DNA of 64,000 nucleotides from Dromaius novaehollandiae (GCF_036370855.1 NC_088112.1:14934469-14998468); one strand, 5' to 3'; positions 34,990 to 48,239 are shown, numbered from the stretch's first letter. The notes: generated from the letters alone by a model not told the origin. Translations and numbers: made by a program.

Positions 34990-35230
34990 TTTGAGTTTCT
35001 CACATCAGCAAAAATTGGCCAGGAATTTGCTTACTATTAACATTCTGCACAAGTTGCTTAAAATGGCTTTTTTCAGTCATTTTCATGTTAATTAAAATTT
35101 TCTAGCATTGAAAACAAAACCAAGTGTAAGCACTGGGAACTGATTCAGAGCAAACTCTCTTTTTCAGAAATGAGATAAATATTCATGAACATTCCTCCTT
35201 TTTCGCTATTCTCCAGGTCAGTGTATGCTT
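34990..35230. promoter_or_regulatory. Weak candidate conserved non-coding element
   Basis: AT-rich unique sequence with ATTGGCCAGGAATTTGC, TACTATTAACATT and TGTTAATTAAAATTTT (homeodomain core). No repeat signature appears. Evidence is limited to motif content. Confidence 0.28.
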
Positions 35231-35471
35231 CTACATAAAAAAAATTCATGTCCATAACCAATTCATACAGTGCTGGCAAGTGACTTTGTGAAACTACATT
35301 TATCATAAATCATATTGAGATGATCATTCTCCCACTGTACCCCAGAAAGATTACTAAACAAAGATATTCCAGTCCTGGTCCTAAAACTCACTTTGAGAGC
35401 CTTATGGTTTTTTCTTTTTGTTGTAGAATTATTTGTATCCATTTGAAAGATCAAGAAAGTACCTGGATGAA

Positions 35472-35514
35472 AACAACAACAGCAACAGCAACAGCAACAG
35501 CAACAACAACAACC
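35472..35514. repeat. CAACAG/CAA microsatellite
   Basis: A CAA-based repeat with alternating CAG units. In one short frame it encodes alternating threonine and alanine. The surrounding frame is only 69 codons and is not recognised. Confidence 0.9.
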
Positions 35515-35929
35515 AGAGGAAGGTCCTGAGGATTAGTAACGTATCCACCAGGCCCTTATAAAACTACAATGCATTTTAATATTTCTAACTGTGTCTGGCC
35601 CACTGAAGCACACAGCTATATTACTTGCTGTATTTTTGAAAAACAGCTTTTTGGGACCGAATTTTGTGCATGCTACTTCCACTAGCTGGAAGAGCTGCCT
35701 TTCTTAGCAACCCAATAGAGTTCAAGGAGAGCAAGGGCATTAAGGGTCAAAACAGTGGAAATGAGTCAAATTTGTCCATAGAACAAGCTGGATTATTCCT
35801 GCCTTTGCAACAGGTGATTGTTTCTCAGCATACAAACAGAACAACAGCTGCAGGCGTTTGCTGTTTCCTCATTAATTGTATTTTAGGGCTCACTGAGGTT
35901 TTCTGCTGCAGAACATTCCCTGTCCCATG
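35515..35929. other. Non-coding spacer
   Basis: Unique sequence; the 88-codon frame at 35664-35930 has no recognisable domain. Confidence 0.38.
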
Positions 35930-36335
35930 AAATGCTAATCAAAACATTTGAATATGTTGTTATCCTGACAGCACACTTGAGGAGGTTTTAAAACTGACCA
36001 GCTGTCTAACTACTCCCTATAAATCACTTGCCTTGATCTAGCGGTACATTTTTCTTTTCTTCCGTGTCTATTTGCTGTTTGACACAGGAGCCTGTGCTGT
36101 AACTGCTCATTTAATACCAGACAGTGTAATACCCTTGCAGCCTGCCATGATTGTCAGGTTGATTTCATTAGTACGATAAGATGCATAGACTCCTTTTTAT
36201 CTCTTGTATTCTCCTTCTCTCTCTCCCTTTCTTTGTAATTTGGGTCTTTAAAGTCCCTGCTGTCTCCTGATCTACAGATAATTGTTTACTGTAATACTAG
36301 CCAGGAAAAGAGCTGATAAACTCCAGATGTAGCCA
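35930..36335. promoter_or_regulatory. Candidate conserved non-coding element
   Basis: Unique sequence with a CAGCTG E-box at 35999-36004, CATTTGAATATGTTG near 35,945, a PBX/MEIS-like series (ATTGTCAGGTTGATTTCATT at 36150-36169), a GATA-type GATAAG at 36175-36180, and ACAGATAATTGTTTAC near 36,275. The order and density of such sites, and the absence of a repeat or frame, suggest an enhancer. Conservation is inferred. Confidence 0.43.
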
Positions 36336-38859
36336 GGTCTTCAAATTCACTTTCCTTGCTCTATGCCCATGGCTATGGACCTCAGATAATATTTTGCTGC
36401 TGTCTGGGGTCCTCTAATCCTGCTAATAAAAAGAGGCTATTTAAGATAGACAATGATTGTATCATATATGATCTGGGTGTCTCATTAGCCTTTCTTTTCT
36501 GTTGGGGGGAGATTGTTTTGGTTTTTTGTTTTTTACAAGGTTCTTATTAGCCCCAGTTCTTTTCTTGTTGCCTGCCTGTATCTGCCCTGCACTGTACTCT
36601 TTGAAGTCTTATCATGCTTCTTAGTGACAGGAGCCAGGATGCTACATGTTAACCCCCATACAGCAAGGAGATGAGACTTCTCTCTTCCTTCCCCCTGCTC
36701 CCCTCCTCCTCCCGCCTCAAAAAAGGCAAAATACAGTCAGTCTTTTCTGCCGTGCTGGAATGTGTGGTTCCTCTGGGTTCTTTGCACAGCAAAGTTTAGA
36801 GAAAGCAGGTTGTCAGGGCTTCATAAAGAAACCAGACCGGAGTCGTTGCCTCCAGCTTCAAGAGCACACAAAACAATACCTTTCACAGGTTTAATAGTAG
36901 TTCATTAGTTTATTTTTTTATTATTGTTCCTCAGTTTTACATACCTCTGAACTTCCCCTTCCACCCAGAACTGAAAGCAATGTGCTGTCAAAGAGGTGTT
37001 CTCTTGACATCTCTAGCCTCATTTAGGGACCAAAAATAGTCCAAAAGGCCCTGCCTACATTTCCACTATGAACTGAGTTTATAACCAGTTCATGAAAAGG
37101 TTGACTATAAATATGTTTTGTGCCCACACATAATGTGGTTAACATTGGCTAGTAGTTGTGACATCCTTGCCTGGCACATGGGTATCTTCCTATAAACTGA
37201 TTTGGCACACCATTTTTTGTTATGAATTCAAGACCACCTAACCATGCCTGTGTAACCAGTTTGTCTGGCTTCTTTGTGCTTCAAACTTGGGTGTGGTAGG
37301 ATATCCTCTGATGCCTTGTCTCTCATGCTGCTGAGGCGAGCCAAGGTGTAACTTTTTTGAGCACGCTGGTATGTGTTCAAGGACTGTGGGATATCTGCCA
37401 GACCTGAGTGCAAGCCTTAGGCAACATCCCTGTGGACACACCACTGTACAGCCTGTACACCATGCAACCACCACATGGTCCTCTTCTGAAAACAGCTGCC
37501 ATGGGGATGTACATAGATGTGTGTCACAGGAGAGGATGGAACAGTGGTTCAAAAAAAGCCACGATCAGACTTGTTTAGTCAGAACCTGAGCTTTTTTTGA
37601 CCTGAGATTTCCATCCTAATTTTGCAAAATCGAGACTTCTGAGGTGCATTTGGATCTAGCCATTCCCATTCTTGGGAGAAGACTGAGAAGCTGAGGTTGA
37701 ATATAAATTTTGTGAAGGTGTCTCAATATAATTTATTAGCCATTTTACACTCATCAGACAAAATTCCTTCGGTATGAACTCCCCATAGCCTGAGGTCTCG
37801 GGAGGCTCTAATATCTGAGGCTAGATAAGCAGGCTGTATACCTTCCACTGGATGCCCCCTGCTCCTTTGCCCTAAAGCAAGTGAGATTGGCAGTCAGTTG
37901 CCCTTCTGTCACAGTGGTGTACCTGGGGAAGGGCATTTTTCAGGAACTGGGAGTGAGAATTCAGCTGCAGATCTAATCTGTGAAGTACATATCCTATGTC
38001 TCCCTGCTCTTCAGGCCTCCTCATTTCACATCCTCCTTATTGCAGGCAGCATTATCAGACTCCACATCCCAATTATAGCCCCAGCGTTCTTACACAAATA
38101 TTTTATCTTCCACTCGCTATTGCATGAGAATGGGACAGTGCAGATGAGTCTATGAGCCCATGCTTTCAACTGTTTAGAAAGAAAGGTGTGGTTCATTAGG
38201 AGTGGAGGCAGAAGAAACTACAACCACAAAAGTGATCACACAACATTATCTCAAGCAGGCTTTTACTTTCTCTGTGAAAGCGTCTTTTCCCCTCTCTTTT
38301 GGGCTGTTTCAGTTCACTGCAGGCTTTCTCAAGGCAACAAGGTCCTGTTTGACTGGGTGACTGTGCATTTCCGATACGCAATGAGTGACTTTGTTCTATT
38401 GTTGAAGACAGGAGCTGATGGGCACAACCCTATCTCCTCCAAGGCTAGACTGACTGTCACCCCCGACGTCAGCAGAGATTTGTAAGACTCACCTTCTCCA
38501 GCCTAGTATCATTGAAACCCTTGGCTTAGCCATCAAATTAAATAGAAATGCATTGGTGTAACTCTTCCCTCATAATAATGCTTTTTCATTACCTTGTAAT
38601 CCACTTTTAATTGGGATTTGCTTCCTGGCAACAGCATGTAAACAAGGAGATGGTCAAAGAAGGCAGGGGGAGGGAAGGGAATAATGAAGAAATTAGTCCC
38701 TGTGGTCCAGCTTCTCCTGTCTAAAATTCTGGAGTCTGGGTTGCTTCCACAATCATTTTGGAAAATGTCTTTCCTCCCCCCTCCCCTCTTTTCCCAGATT
38801 TAGAAAGGGTCTATTCTCCTCCCCTCTTCATGTAAACATCACTTATCTTGTTCTATAGG
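36336..38859. other. Non-coding desert segment
   Basis: Unique sequence. Two overlapping frames at 37228-37552 (minus) and one at 37371-37589 (plus) occupy the same DNA in conflict. Bases 38,560-38,650 are AT-rich with TTTAATTGGGATTT and may extend the candidate element to the right. A pyrimidine-rich stretch lies at 38,765-38,830. Confidence 0.38.
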
Positions 38860-39565
38860 CAGCATAACTAGCAAGAGCAAGTACTCACAAAGTGTAAATT
38901 AGCTAGTGACAATAAATTGTCAGATTGCCTCTGAGGCAGAAACAAATGAATAGCTTAGTTTATTAATCACATGGCACCTTCACCTTTGATGTCTTGATGT
39001 TCCAGTTTTGGTGCTCCATTAAGCAACCCTGAGTGACTGCTGCAGCAGCCTCCACTAAACCAGAAATTTTGTTGGCAGCACATTTCAGGACTTCAAAGGC
39101 GGTAAATTACCTTGAGATTGTTTCATTAAAGAGCCCTTCCCAGTGTGAACAGCAATAACAGGAGAATCGAGATCAAAGAGCATCCATCTTTCTAGATTTG
39201 TTACATAGAAAATTACATGCTGAGGGTGTCTTTTTCACAAATCATGTCGCCTCCCATTTCAGCAAGAATGGTTCTAATTAGACCAGAAGCCTCCCTGGCT
39301 GTGCGGAGAGTTATGATTGTCATTAATACAGCATTGGAAACATTTTCCTTTTTGTGCTCCCCAGACCCCTACTCAATTCTCTGTAAAGCTAGAAATCTTT
39401 GTGATGTGCCTCTGGAGCCTAATTAGAAACAATTATGCTGATTAACTGATTACAGGCAGTTCTCTGTGGATTCTTGGGAAGAGCTTTTCCTGGGATGTAT
39501 ATTTGTTTATTTTAAATATTCTTTCATTTCTCTTCCCCCTCCACCCCCACGGGCTGTCTGACTTC
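38860..39565. promoter_or_regulatory. Strong candidate conserved non-coding element
   Basis: About 700 bases of unique sequence carry two TCF/LEF-type sites (CCTTTGATG at 38983-38991 and its opposite orientation GATCAAAG at 39171-39178), an inverted SOX-like pair ACAATAAATTGT near 38,909, and TAAATTACC. A homeodomain-rich end follows at 39420-39450 (TAATTAG, ACAATTATG, TGATTAACTGATTAC). No repeat signature and no convincing frame are present. The pattern fits a Wnt- and SOX-responsive developmental enhancer, which is inference. Confidence 0.47.
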
Positions 39566-42164
39566 ACATAATCCTGTGCCTTGCTTTCTTCTGCCTAACC
39601 GTCAGCAATGCAACCTAAGCAAACTGGGCTGGAGACAGACTAGAGAGAAAGGACTGCTGGAGGTCCTCCTTGTACATCTCCTTTTTGATGTGAGGTACCA
39701 GACGCAAGCCAGCCAGAGGAAGGCTCTGTAGTCTTGATACCTTTATGATTTACAGTTTCATTTTCAGGCACTCAGCAGTTGGCTCCAACCTTCAAGTCAT
39801 GAGTATCTTCTCTGACAGGCCTAATTCCAGCAGTACAAGCAATAAAGCATAAAAAGCAGAGACATCATCTGCTGACCTGTCCTGGTTTCGAATAGCTGGT
39901 ACCTTTTCAGAATAGTGTTTAGAGTAGCACGGGGTAAAGCAGCCATGGGGAGGTATGCACTGATCCCATGGTATAACTGTCTCTTCCTTCTTGCTCACTG
40001 TGCGCTGGTGTGGAGGGAGACAGGCGGGCACATATCACAGTACAATTACAGTAATTCTTACGAAGCCTGAATCATCGCTTCCCGAGAAATTCCATTACCA
40101 GGCTGTAGAACTTGTCGTCTCAACTTCCTTTCCTTGCAGCTGTTTTCCCCTCTTCCTTATGTGTCTTTTCAAACACCAAGGTATGGCTGTTGTTTTTAAC
40201 TTGCCATTTACTTCATGATTTTATAGAAGTAATAATAGTAGTCAGTAGAGAATCTAACTACCCCATAATCACAGCAATTCAATCTACTTCAGAGGAAAGT
40301 AGGAGAAACCCAGCTGTGGAGGCAGTTACAGAGAAATCTCCTTTCACGGAAGGGTTCATCCGCCCTCCAAATGGTTAGAGGCTGACTTATGCATTTAGAC
40401 ACAGTTTGTTTACATCTGTCTACCCTCTGATTTGATTCTCAGGTCTTACTCATATCTCATGTTCTTGCCATCTAGATAAACATCCACCCCATTTTGCACA
40501 ACATATTACTGATGGCATGAGCTTAAAAGTGCTCCACTAAACTCTCCTGGAAAAAGTGTCTCTTCTAATGGTGCTGCATTTGTGTACTGTGCGACGTTCT
40601 GGTGTAGTGTGAGGAGTGGAGCATCAGTATGGCCTGACAGAATAGTTAGTGTTTTAGGAAACTTTCTTGTACACCTCCTACTAATCTCTTCTCTAAATAA
40701 GCAACTGTGATCTTTTCAATTTCTCAGAGTGTGTTTCCCTTTTAGACTTTTAGGCCAGAACAATTCCAGATGTGCTTGTAACTTTCTGTATATTCAGAAG
40801 CAATTTTTGTCCTGTTCTTTAGGCTTCCTAATACTGTTTTGTTTGCTGCTGCATAGCCCACTAAGCTTTTATCACTATATTCATAGGATAACTTTTTCTT
40901 CTTAAAGTAATATAGTCTTAAAGTATATATAAGTTATAGCAGCATGTAACTGGGAAAGGTAAAAAAGAAATGTATGCACCAAATATCTCCCCAGGCCCCA
41001 GATAAATGTTCTTGTTGGCAGTGTCCTACTGGACATCCCCATTAGGGGTAAATGAAGAAAGCTTCCTTAACAAAGACAGTAAGAGCATTTGTGTGCCTAA
41101 CGCTCTGAGAATCTAACACTCTTGTGGACATAATGCATTAATTTGATATGGAAGATATAACTCATACATTCGGTGAATTTGACCTCTGATTTGCAAATCT
41201 CCAACCACAAGCTGATGCGAGTGAAGTGCTCATGGACAGCAGTGAAATTATTCAGATTATAAACTTTTTCATAATTCTTCATAAGTTTTGAAATAGAATG
41301 AGGAAATCACCTTACTTCTGAAAAATTTTAAGGCAAATGCATCCATTTTCCTACAGAGTATGGCTTTTTTTTTGATGGTATCAAAATGCAAAGCTTGAGA
41401 GGTAAGGACATTTCATTCTACTCTTATGTTTTATGAGACCTTTTTGTCAAATATCACAGGAAAGCAAAATATGAGCAGCAGAGAACCATGGGAAAAACAA
41501 CAGAAAGGATTTTTGTGTCAAATCCAGTAGAATCTCTTTCACCAGCTTTGTAAAGCTCTAAATCCAGTCTGCTGGATCCTATTCCACAAAGAAGAGGTTG
41601 AGAAGAATAAGCATGCAATGATTTGTTGGATGTTGGTGAAGACACACCATGCCTAATTTCATTGTAAAAGGAAAATACGTAGCCATTGATCAAAATGTCT
41701 TTGTCATTGCTGGAATTATGCCAGAACTATCCTGGTATTTCAAGAAGGATTCCTGTTGCTTTTTTATGAAGTGAGGTCAGAATAAATTAAGTAGGGCCTC
41801 TGACAGCTGATTTTCAATGATAATCTTTATGTTAGAATTGACCTGTTTATTCAACTCTGTCAATCTCTCATCAAAATCACAACTCACGAGCATTGTAGAT
41901 TATTATCCCCAAGGATGCATAAGGATCCTGTCACTTGAGACAATAAAAGCTGATTAGCACAAAACTAGAAAATAAGAATGAATGAGAAGAGAAATTGCAT
42001 CTTTTACACTACTTGGAACAGAACACACTGAAACCCAAACTGCAGTTGTCTTATGTTGCAAAGGGCCAATATAAGCTTCTTTATTGAAGTCATTGGCAAA
42101 TTTGTGATGTGGGGAAGCATGAGTCCTAGCAATCGGATAGGTCTTTCTCCACTGTAGAGCTCTA
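39566..42164. other. Non-coding desert segment
   Basis: AT-rich unique sequence with short, unrecognised frames on both strands, including 39991-40218 overlapping 40112-40378 in another phase. No exon or named repeat is recognised. Confidence 0.4.
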
Positions 42165-42245
42165 TGGGCTATGTTCTCCTGTTTTATCTGGGTAAACTGA
42201 CAGTGGCTCCGTGTAAAGACAATGGAATTACAGTGTCATAAAACA
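42165..42245. repeat. Degraded palindromic-type sauropsid repeat
   Basis: The text 'tctcctgttttatctgggta', 'aactgacagtggctccgtgt' and 'aaagacaatggaattacagt' preserves the order of landmarks seen in the clearer copy near 16.23 kb, with high divergence. Confidence 0.4.
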
Positions 42246-42950
42246 GATACATAAATCTAACATAAAAGACAAGCTCAGAATTTATGACTAGGAGATGGTA
42301 CTGCACAAGAAGACTGCAAGATGCTGTTTGAGCTGTATGGTGCATAGGATTAGAACAGCTGGCATGTTATATACTGTGGTTGTAGAAGTATTTCAGTACA
42401 GCTGCTGGTAGTAAAGTCTGAAGTGTACTTGTCTGAACAGCTCCTGTAGAGACTGATTTTTGTTTATCACTTTTCTAAGTGCAAAATTTACACATTAAAT
42501 TTAATAAAAAATTATAGTAGTCTTTCTAATTGTGGTTGAATAGTCATACTGTTAATAAGTGCACAATATAACTGTAAACAGATCACAAATCTGGAAGCAT
42601 ATTCATTTATGTTACCTTTGTTCTCATTCCAGGAAATACAAGGATTTGATAAGTTGACATTGATTTAATAGTCTGAAAACTGGAATCAATCTTTCTTTTC
42701 AGCCTTTTATTTTCCCTCCTGTTGCAAATTACAAACACATTTCTGCTTCCTGCAAGCTGTGCATATATTTCCATGGCCATCTTGAAGACCTCTCTCCCTC
42801 CCACCCCCACTCTTGCCTAAAGAAGAAATGTCTTGTTAACTGAGGTTGCAATTCAATGTTTAGTGAGGGAAACGAGTGCAGTACACTTACAGAAATAAGC
42901 AGTACACAGCTTCACTGTGTGTTCATTCTGCAGTGGCTGATTGCTGGTGT
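42246..42950. other. Non-coding AT-rich spacer
   Basis: Ordinary AT-rich sequence. It contains TTAAATTTAATAAAAAATTATAG near 42,494 but no recognisable exon. Confidence 0.38.
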
Positions 42951-42968
42951 GATGATGATGATGATGAT
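42951..42968. repeat. GAT microsatellite (6 units)
   Basis: Six perfect GAT triplets. Confidence 0.92.
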
Positions 42969-45793
42969 CAGATGTTGTTTGAGAACTGAGATACAGTGAT
43001 TGGTTTTGATAACCTGAAATTAACAACTGGATTTATAGCTTGTAAATATTCCTTGTGGTGAATTCTCGCATTGCTGGCATAATCCCCTCTTCCTGTACAG
43101 ACCTCATTTATGAATCCCAAACCAGTGACATTATCCCCAGGATGTAAGACAAGACTCTCTCCTGTAATGCACACTGCATTTACTGAGTAGTCAATAAAGT
43201 GGCATTCTCAGACTTTTTATGTGGACTGATTAAATTGTACATGACTGTGACAGTTAAATTTACACACACTGACCTGCTGCTTGGTCATAAAACCGCAGGC
43301 TCTTACATGCACAGAATTTCTGCTACAGAGTGTCTCCCCGCTTTCCTCCTTGGTGGTAAGGAAAGACCTCTCACTCAGGGTTTCGCAGTGTGGTACAGAC
43401 CCTCAGTGCCAGCCTAGTATGCTTTGGCTGTGAGGTGGTGGGCAGAATGGCCCTGCTCTAAGGGGTGCCCTCTAACAGCACTGAGCCACAGCAACTGTAC
43501 AGCGGGGCGGAGAGACAGCCCTACACTATTTCGGTGCTTCTCTTGGCCTCCTGACATCCACTGATAGCTGGGACACAGGAAGGCTCTTGTGGGCTGCTGC
43601 TTCTCAGCCTTGAGGAAACAGCTCTGCTGAGTAGCAATTAGAAAAGAGGGTGCAAAGGTAGGGTGGATGTCGCCCTCATATACAGCTCTACCAGCCCCTT
43701 TGATCTCTCCTTTTACTGCTGCCTGCCTCTGAGCACATAGGGTTCGTGTCTTGCCAGCAGCTCTTCTGGGAGCCTGAGACAATTACCAGAGATGGCAGAA
43801 ATATTCTCCTTTCTTAACGAACTGATTCTGAAACATTTTCATGTAAATTGATACTTCAATGTGTTGAAGAATATGTTTAAATGCTGCTTCAGTTTTAGTT
43901 GTCACCCAGATCAGAAGCATAAACACTGAAATAACAAAGCTAAACCATACAATGATGGAGATGTCAGTTTGGTGGGTTCCTGAGGTGACAGGAGGGAAAT
44001 ACACAGCAACTTTTGGAAATGTTTAGGCCAACATTCAGATCTTAGGCGCCTCCCAATACTTCCCATCTTCCTGACCTTGGCTGCTGGTAGTGGTGAGGAA
44101 TGGGCCTTTCTAGCCAGGAAGCTGGCAGATATGGGAACAGGAAGAACATGTAAAAAAATCATCAAGCTAATCTTCCCAATCCCACTACTACAGCTAAGAG
44201 CAGGCAAAAGCTGCTATGAAAAGGTTAAGGAGCATGGTAGGAACTGTCCCATCTTATTCCATCCATGCTGCTTTTGGTTGACACAAAGTTCTTTACTAAA
44301 CTTTTAAAAAAAGGTTTGACTGGTGGTTCTTGCCCAACAATGGGCCTGTTTTCTACTTTTCTAGAAATGATTTTCCTATCACCAAGAAAGCTATAGTTGG
44401 AGCCCCATCTAAAAATATCAGAGTAAATGGAGCTTTATTGATGATCCTGACCCATTTATTCTGTTGTAATTTTCATTTCTTCCTCCTTTAAAGGTTTTGA
44501 TTTTCTCTAAAGACTTTAATGTGCTAAAAGATGCCAGTGACAGGAGCCTAGATAATACAGAAACATTCCAGGGAAGGGTGGTCCTTGCGCAGCAGCATCC
44601 TTGACATTTGTCATCACATGTGCCTTTGTGCATATGCAAAATAGAAACCATCATCATAATAAATGACACCTGCTTTTTAACTAGGCTACAAATGCAGTTT
44701 TAGTAGGCAATAGGACCAGGTATCACAGAAGAAAGGAAAGTACAAACATTTTGATGTATATTTATGGGATATTATGTCCAAGATGAAGGCAATCATTTGT
44801 AAAAAAAAAATCTCTTTAAAAACCACAGAGTAAAAGTTCACCAGACCATGCTTAAATTATTATTCTTTGTGGATACCTATTTTATATGCTGAACATTTTG
44901 CAAGGGTTATGTGCAAACCACTACAAATTCAGGGAAGCGGCATTCTGCAATTCAAGTATGTTTATTCAGTAAAATACTAGTATGATTTCTTCCTGAAAAG
45001 TTCACTGAAATTTGGACCACTTCAGGTCTCAAAGGTGTCATCCTGTTTTCAATAAGCCGTCAAAACGAGCTAGTGGAAGCTCTTTCTGGGTAAGCAGTAT
45101 GGAATGAAATCTTCCATGCTCAGTTTGTCCTCAGAGAGATTATCTTGCTTTCCTAAAATGCAATGTGTTATTAATATTTTTCTTAATTATCTGCAACTGT
45201 TAATACACAGATTGACTTGTCATTGTCCCTGCCAGGAAACTATGTAGCAAAAGAGTATTTTTATAGCACTGAGGAGCCCACAACTCTGATACACTTAGTG
45301 GACCTGTGAATTAGCATGATAATAGAATTTATTATCTGTTGAGGTAAATAGAAACCAAAGCCCACAGAGACATCCACATGTGGCCAGACCAGTTTGCTAG
45401 CCAAAACAAAGTCTACTTCTGTTGTTCACATTCTTGAAGAATTTGAATATTAGAAGATGTCTAGGACACAACGAGGTAAATTTCCAGACAAGATAAATAC
45501 AGACAGAAATATAAGCTGAGAGTGAAGAATAGGGCTACTGTAAGAATTTTAACACTAAAAAAACTGAGTGAGCTGTGGGAGGCACGCCCAGTTGGGATTC
45601 TGGTTTTCACAGGCGCTTTGCTTGTCAAACTTAATATCGAGTAAAATAACCTAATTTGACTTGGCAAAAGCATATAGTATATAGACTTGATATCTGTGAC
45701 AGAGGCTTTTGAAGTTTCTTATAAACAGTGTTTTCCTTGCTTTGGAAGAGAAGTTTGAATAATAAACTACCTTTCCGATTCTGATTCCCACTG
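42969..45793. other. Non-coding desert segment
   Basis: Unique sequence. A 122-codon minus-strand frame at 43414-43782 lies in slightly GC-richer DNA and has no recognisable domain. Frames at 43911-44207 (minus) and 44077-44307 (plus) overlap in opposite senses. No exon is supported. Confidence 0.4.
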
Positions 45794-45841
45794 CTGAAAA
45801 GAACGAGTCACAAGTAGCTGAAAAGAGCGAGTCACAAGTAG
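45794..45841. repeat. Tandem duplication of a 24-bp unit
   Basis: CTGAAAAGAACGAGTCACAAGTAG-type text at 45794-45817 is repeated at 45818-45841 with one A-to-G difference. The unit contains CGAGTCAC and no other copy was noticed nearby. The single mismatch suggests a fairly recent duplication. Confidence 0.93.
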
Positions 45842-46070
45842 CTCATCAGCTAAGAAAATCCCTCTGCTCAGCCCCTCTGCCATAAAAGGTGTTAAACATG
45901 TGCTCAGTTTTAGGCATGTGCTTAAAGAAGGCCTGAGTTTGGGTGTGTCAGATTTTTAGGGGTTTCGTTCCTGTTTTTTTCTGACCTGTGACCTCATGAA
46001 AGCATGCTGTGGCTGTGGGACTGTCTTTCATTCAGTTCAGGCCAAACATGTGCTTTTGCTCTCCTGGTTC
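45842..46070. other. Non-coding spacer
   Basis: Unique sequence with no recognisable feature. Confidence 0.35.
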
Positions 46071-46190
46071 TTTTTTTTTTTTCTCTCTCTCTGTTTATTA
46101 TGCCATGGATTGATGTGAAATCTGGATGTGAAAAGAGAACTCATTTACACATTAGGAAACATTATTATTATTATTACTATTGTCATTATC
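46071..46190. repeat. T12-CT tract and ATT microsatellite
   Basis: Twelve T and a short CT repeat (46071-46092) are followed, about 70 bases on, by ATT triplets with an interrupted end ACTATTGTCATTATC (46161-46190). The interrupted end closely resembles that of the repeat at 54135-54170. Confidence 0.85.
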
Positions 46191-48239
46191 CATGACCGGG
46201 AAACAAACAGAAATATGCTGCACAAAGGGAAATAAATACATTTTGGAGGAAAGCTTTAACCCTAGGCAGAAATGTATTAATGTGTTTGAGACACATTATT
46301 GTGTCTTTGAAAAAAGAACAGATTTTGCCACCAATAAAAGAAACATAGACTAGCGTGTAGGAGCGTATCAGCCACAGAAAAACCCAGAAAACTGTGGTTC
46401 TGCCTTCTTCCATGATATCCCAGTTTCTAAGATTCAGGTGCCTTCCCTGAATCAGATTCATCACTGAAATAAGGAGGTACTGTTCTCACTGGAATGAATA
46501 AAAGCTACATGCAATTACTTTTGAATTCTCCTTTAATTGGGAATCAAAGCAAAATAGGGGTGGGGTCAGCTTGCAGTACAATAATAATGCAAACAAATGG
46601 CCCAAGAAGTGTGGCTCACAATAAGAGCTGTTTGTGTTCATGTCCTATGAAAAGTGGCAGATCTCCATCTCTCTTACTGAAGAATAAATTATCCCTTTCA
46701 TTTTTCTTTCTAAAATGTGCTTTCTTTTGCATTTACTCACTCTGTTTCTGTTCTTCTCTTTCGCTTCTGCTGCCAGTTTGTAAATGGATTTAAGTATGTC
46801 AAAATCAAAAGGAGCTCAGGATTTCCTTTCGAATTTGAATTCTTAGTATTTAACTAGTTGGTTCACATACTTTAATTTGCCCAATTCCTGCAACTTTTAT
46901 CCTATTGATAATTGATAGACTGTTCCTTCCTTCCCAATTTCCTTTATTAGTTACATCAGGAAGTTTATTGGTGTTCCTTGCATGTAACTCAAGAAGACGG
47001 ATAGCGCCACGCTTGTTTTCAGGCCTATGTAAATTAATACTGTCCAGAAGTCTAAAGGCAAAGATCAGCAAGCCTTAAAACCCGGAAGATATCTGGTTAC
47101 ATGCCAGAGGCCTCCTCTTCAAATGAAATGACAGGAATCTGGGGCTAAAGGACTTCCGTTTGCTCTTAATGAACTTGAGTGGCTCTTGCCTATAACCAGA
47201 AATGATATGCAGGCAAACAGCTCCTAAGACACATGTCATTCCTGTTGTTTGCAGTCTATTATTATTTTTATTCTTTCCAGTGTTTCCATGTTACTCTGCA
47301 AGCCTAAAGACCAGTCATGTAAAGAGTGAATAATAAAGTGCCCAAGAATAGTGCCACTGATCTCAAAAGTGACTTTTCATCAGAGTGGAAACAGAAGGTC
47401 TGATCCCTTAAACTTGGAGTGGTTCTTTGGACAGGTTCAGCTGATTTATGTTTATGAGTAAAGCCCAGGAGGATTCCTGAGTTGGCACAGCTAGATTTGG
47501 GGGGAGTCACAGGTGTCCCTTGATCACCAAATCCACAGATTTTCTCTTTTTATTGCTGTTTCACTTGAACCAAGATGCTGATATGTGTGTATGTGCATTT
47601 GTACAGATAATTGCAACAGACTGAAATGATTTACAGTCTACGGTCCTCCACTGATACACATGGGAATATAAATACATTTATTGAAGAATAATAAAGGGAA
47701 CCTAAAGCCATAATGTAAAAGGCAGTGTATGCGAAGTTACCCATTCAAAATGTGGGTGTGCGTAAGTCTCTCAGATGTAACAATTAAATGCTAACATGGT
47801 GTAATACAATAACATGCGCACATAGTGTTTCATTCCAGTGGCAATCCTAATTATAACACTACTTAGTACAGGAAATTGCCTGTTGAACTACTCTGCCTGA
47901 AAACCTTAACAGAAAATTGTGCATGTTTGCTTGCACAGTGAAATATAAAGCAGAGCCAACTCTGAACAGCAAACCTCAAGATCTCCTTCTTTCCCTTAAA
48001 CCTTCTGTTCCCTCCAAAACAGCACGACTGAGAGTAAAGCTGCGATAGAGACCTCTTTATTAGCAGCATGCAAGTGAGGCAAGAGCCTGGCTACAAAAGC
48101 CAATGGCATATGATAAAATGATGGCTCAATCAGATGGTCATAACACACACAAAAACAGATTGGTAGGGCTGGGTTCCAGTAGCACTGAGAAAGGAAGCTT
48201 GTCAACACTTAGTGTGTAATTTTCTTTGTGAACATCGAT
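46191..48239. other. Non-coding desert segment with one weak candidate element
   Basis: Mostly AT-rich unique sequence. Bases 46,900-47,060 contain a short CpG-retaining core (GACGGATAGCGCCACGC) between TTATTAGTTACATC and GTAAATTAATACTG, which is enhancer-like. Frames are short and unrecognised. Confidence 0.35.

Noticed and set aside
37228..37589. Cluster of minus- and plus-strand frames up to 104 codons
   Set aside because: They overlap each other in conflicting phases and strands and show no recognisable domain, so no gene or pseudogene is supported.
38225..38237. 13-base match to part of the miR-153 mature sequence (cacaaaagtgatc)
   Set aside because: The seed-side half of the microRNA is absent and no complementary arm lies nearby to form a precursor hairpin. 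It is probably chance.
43414..43782. 122-codon minus-strand frame
   Set aside because: It lies in modestly GC-rich DNA without CpG island, splice context or recognisable domain.
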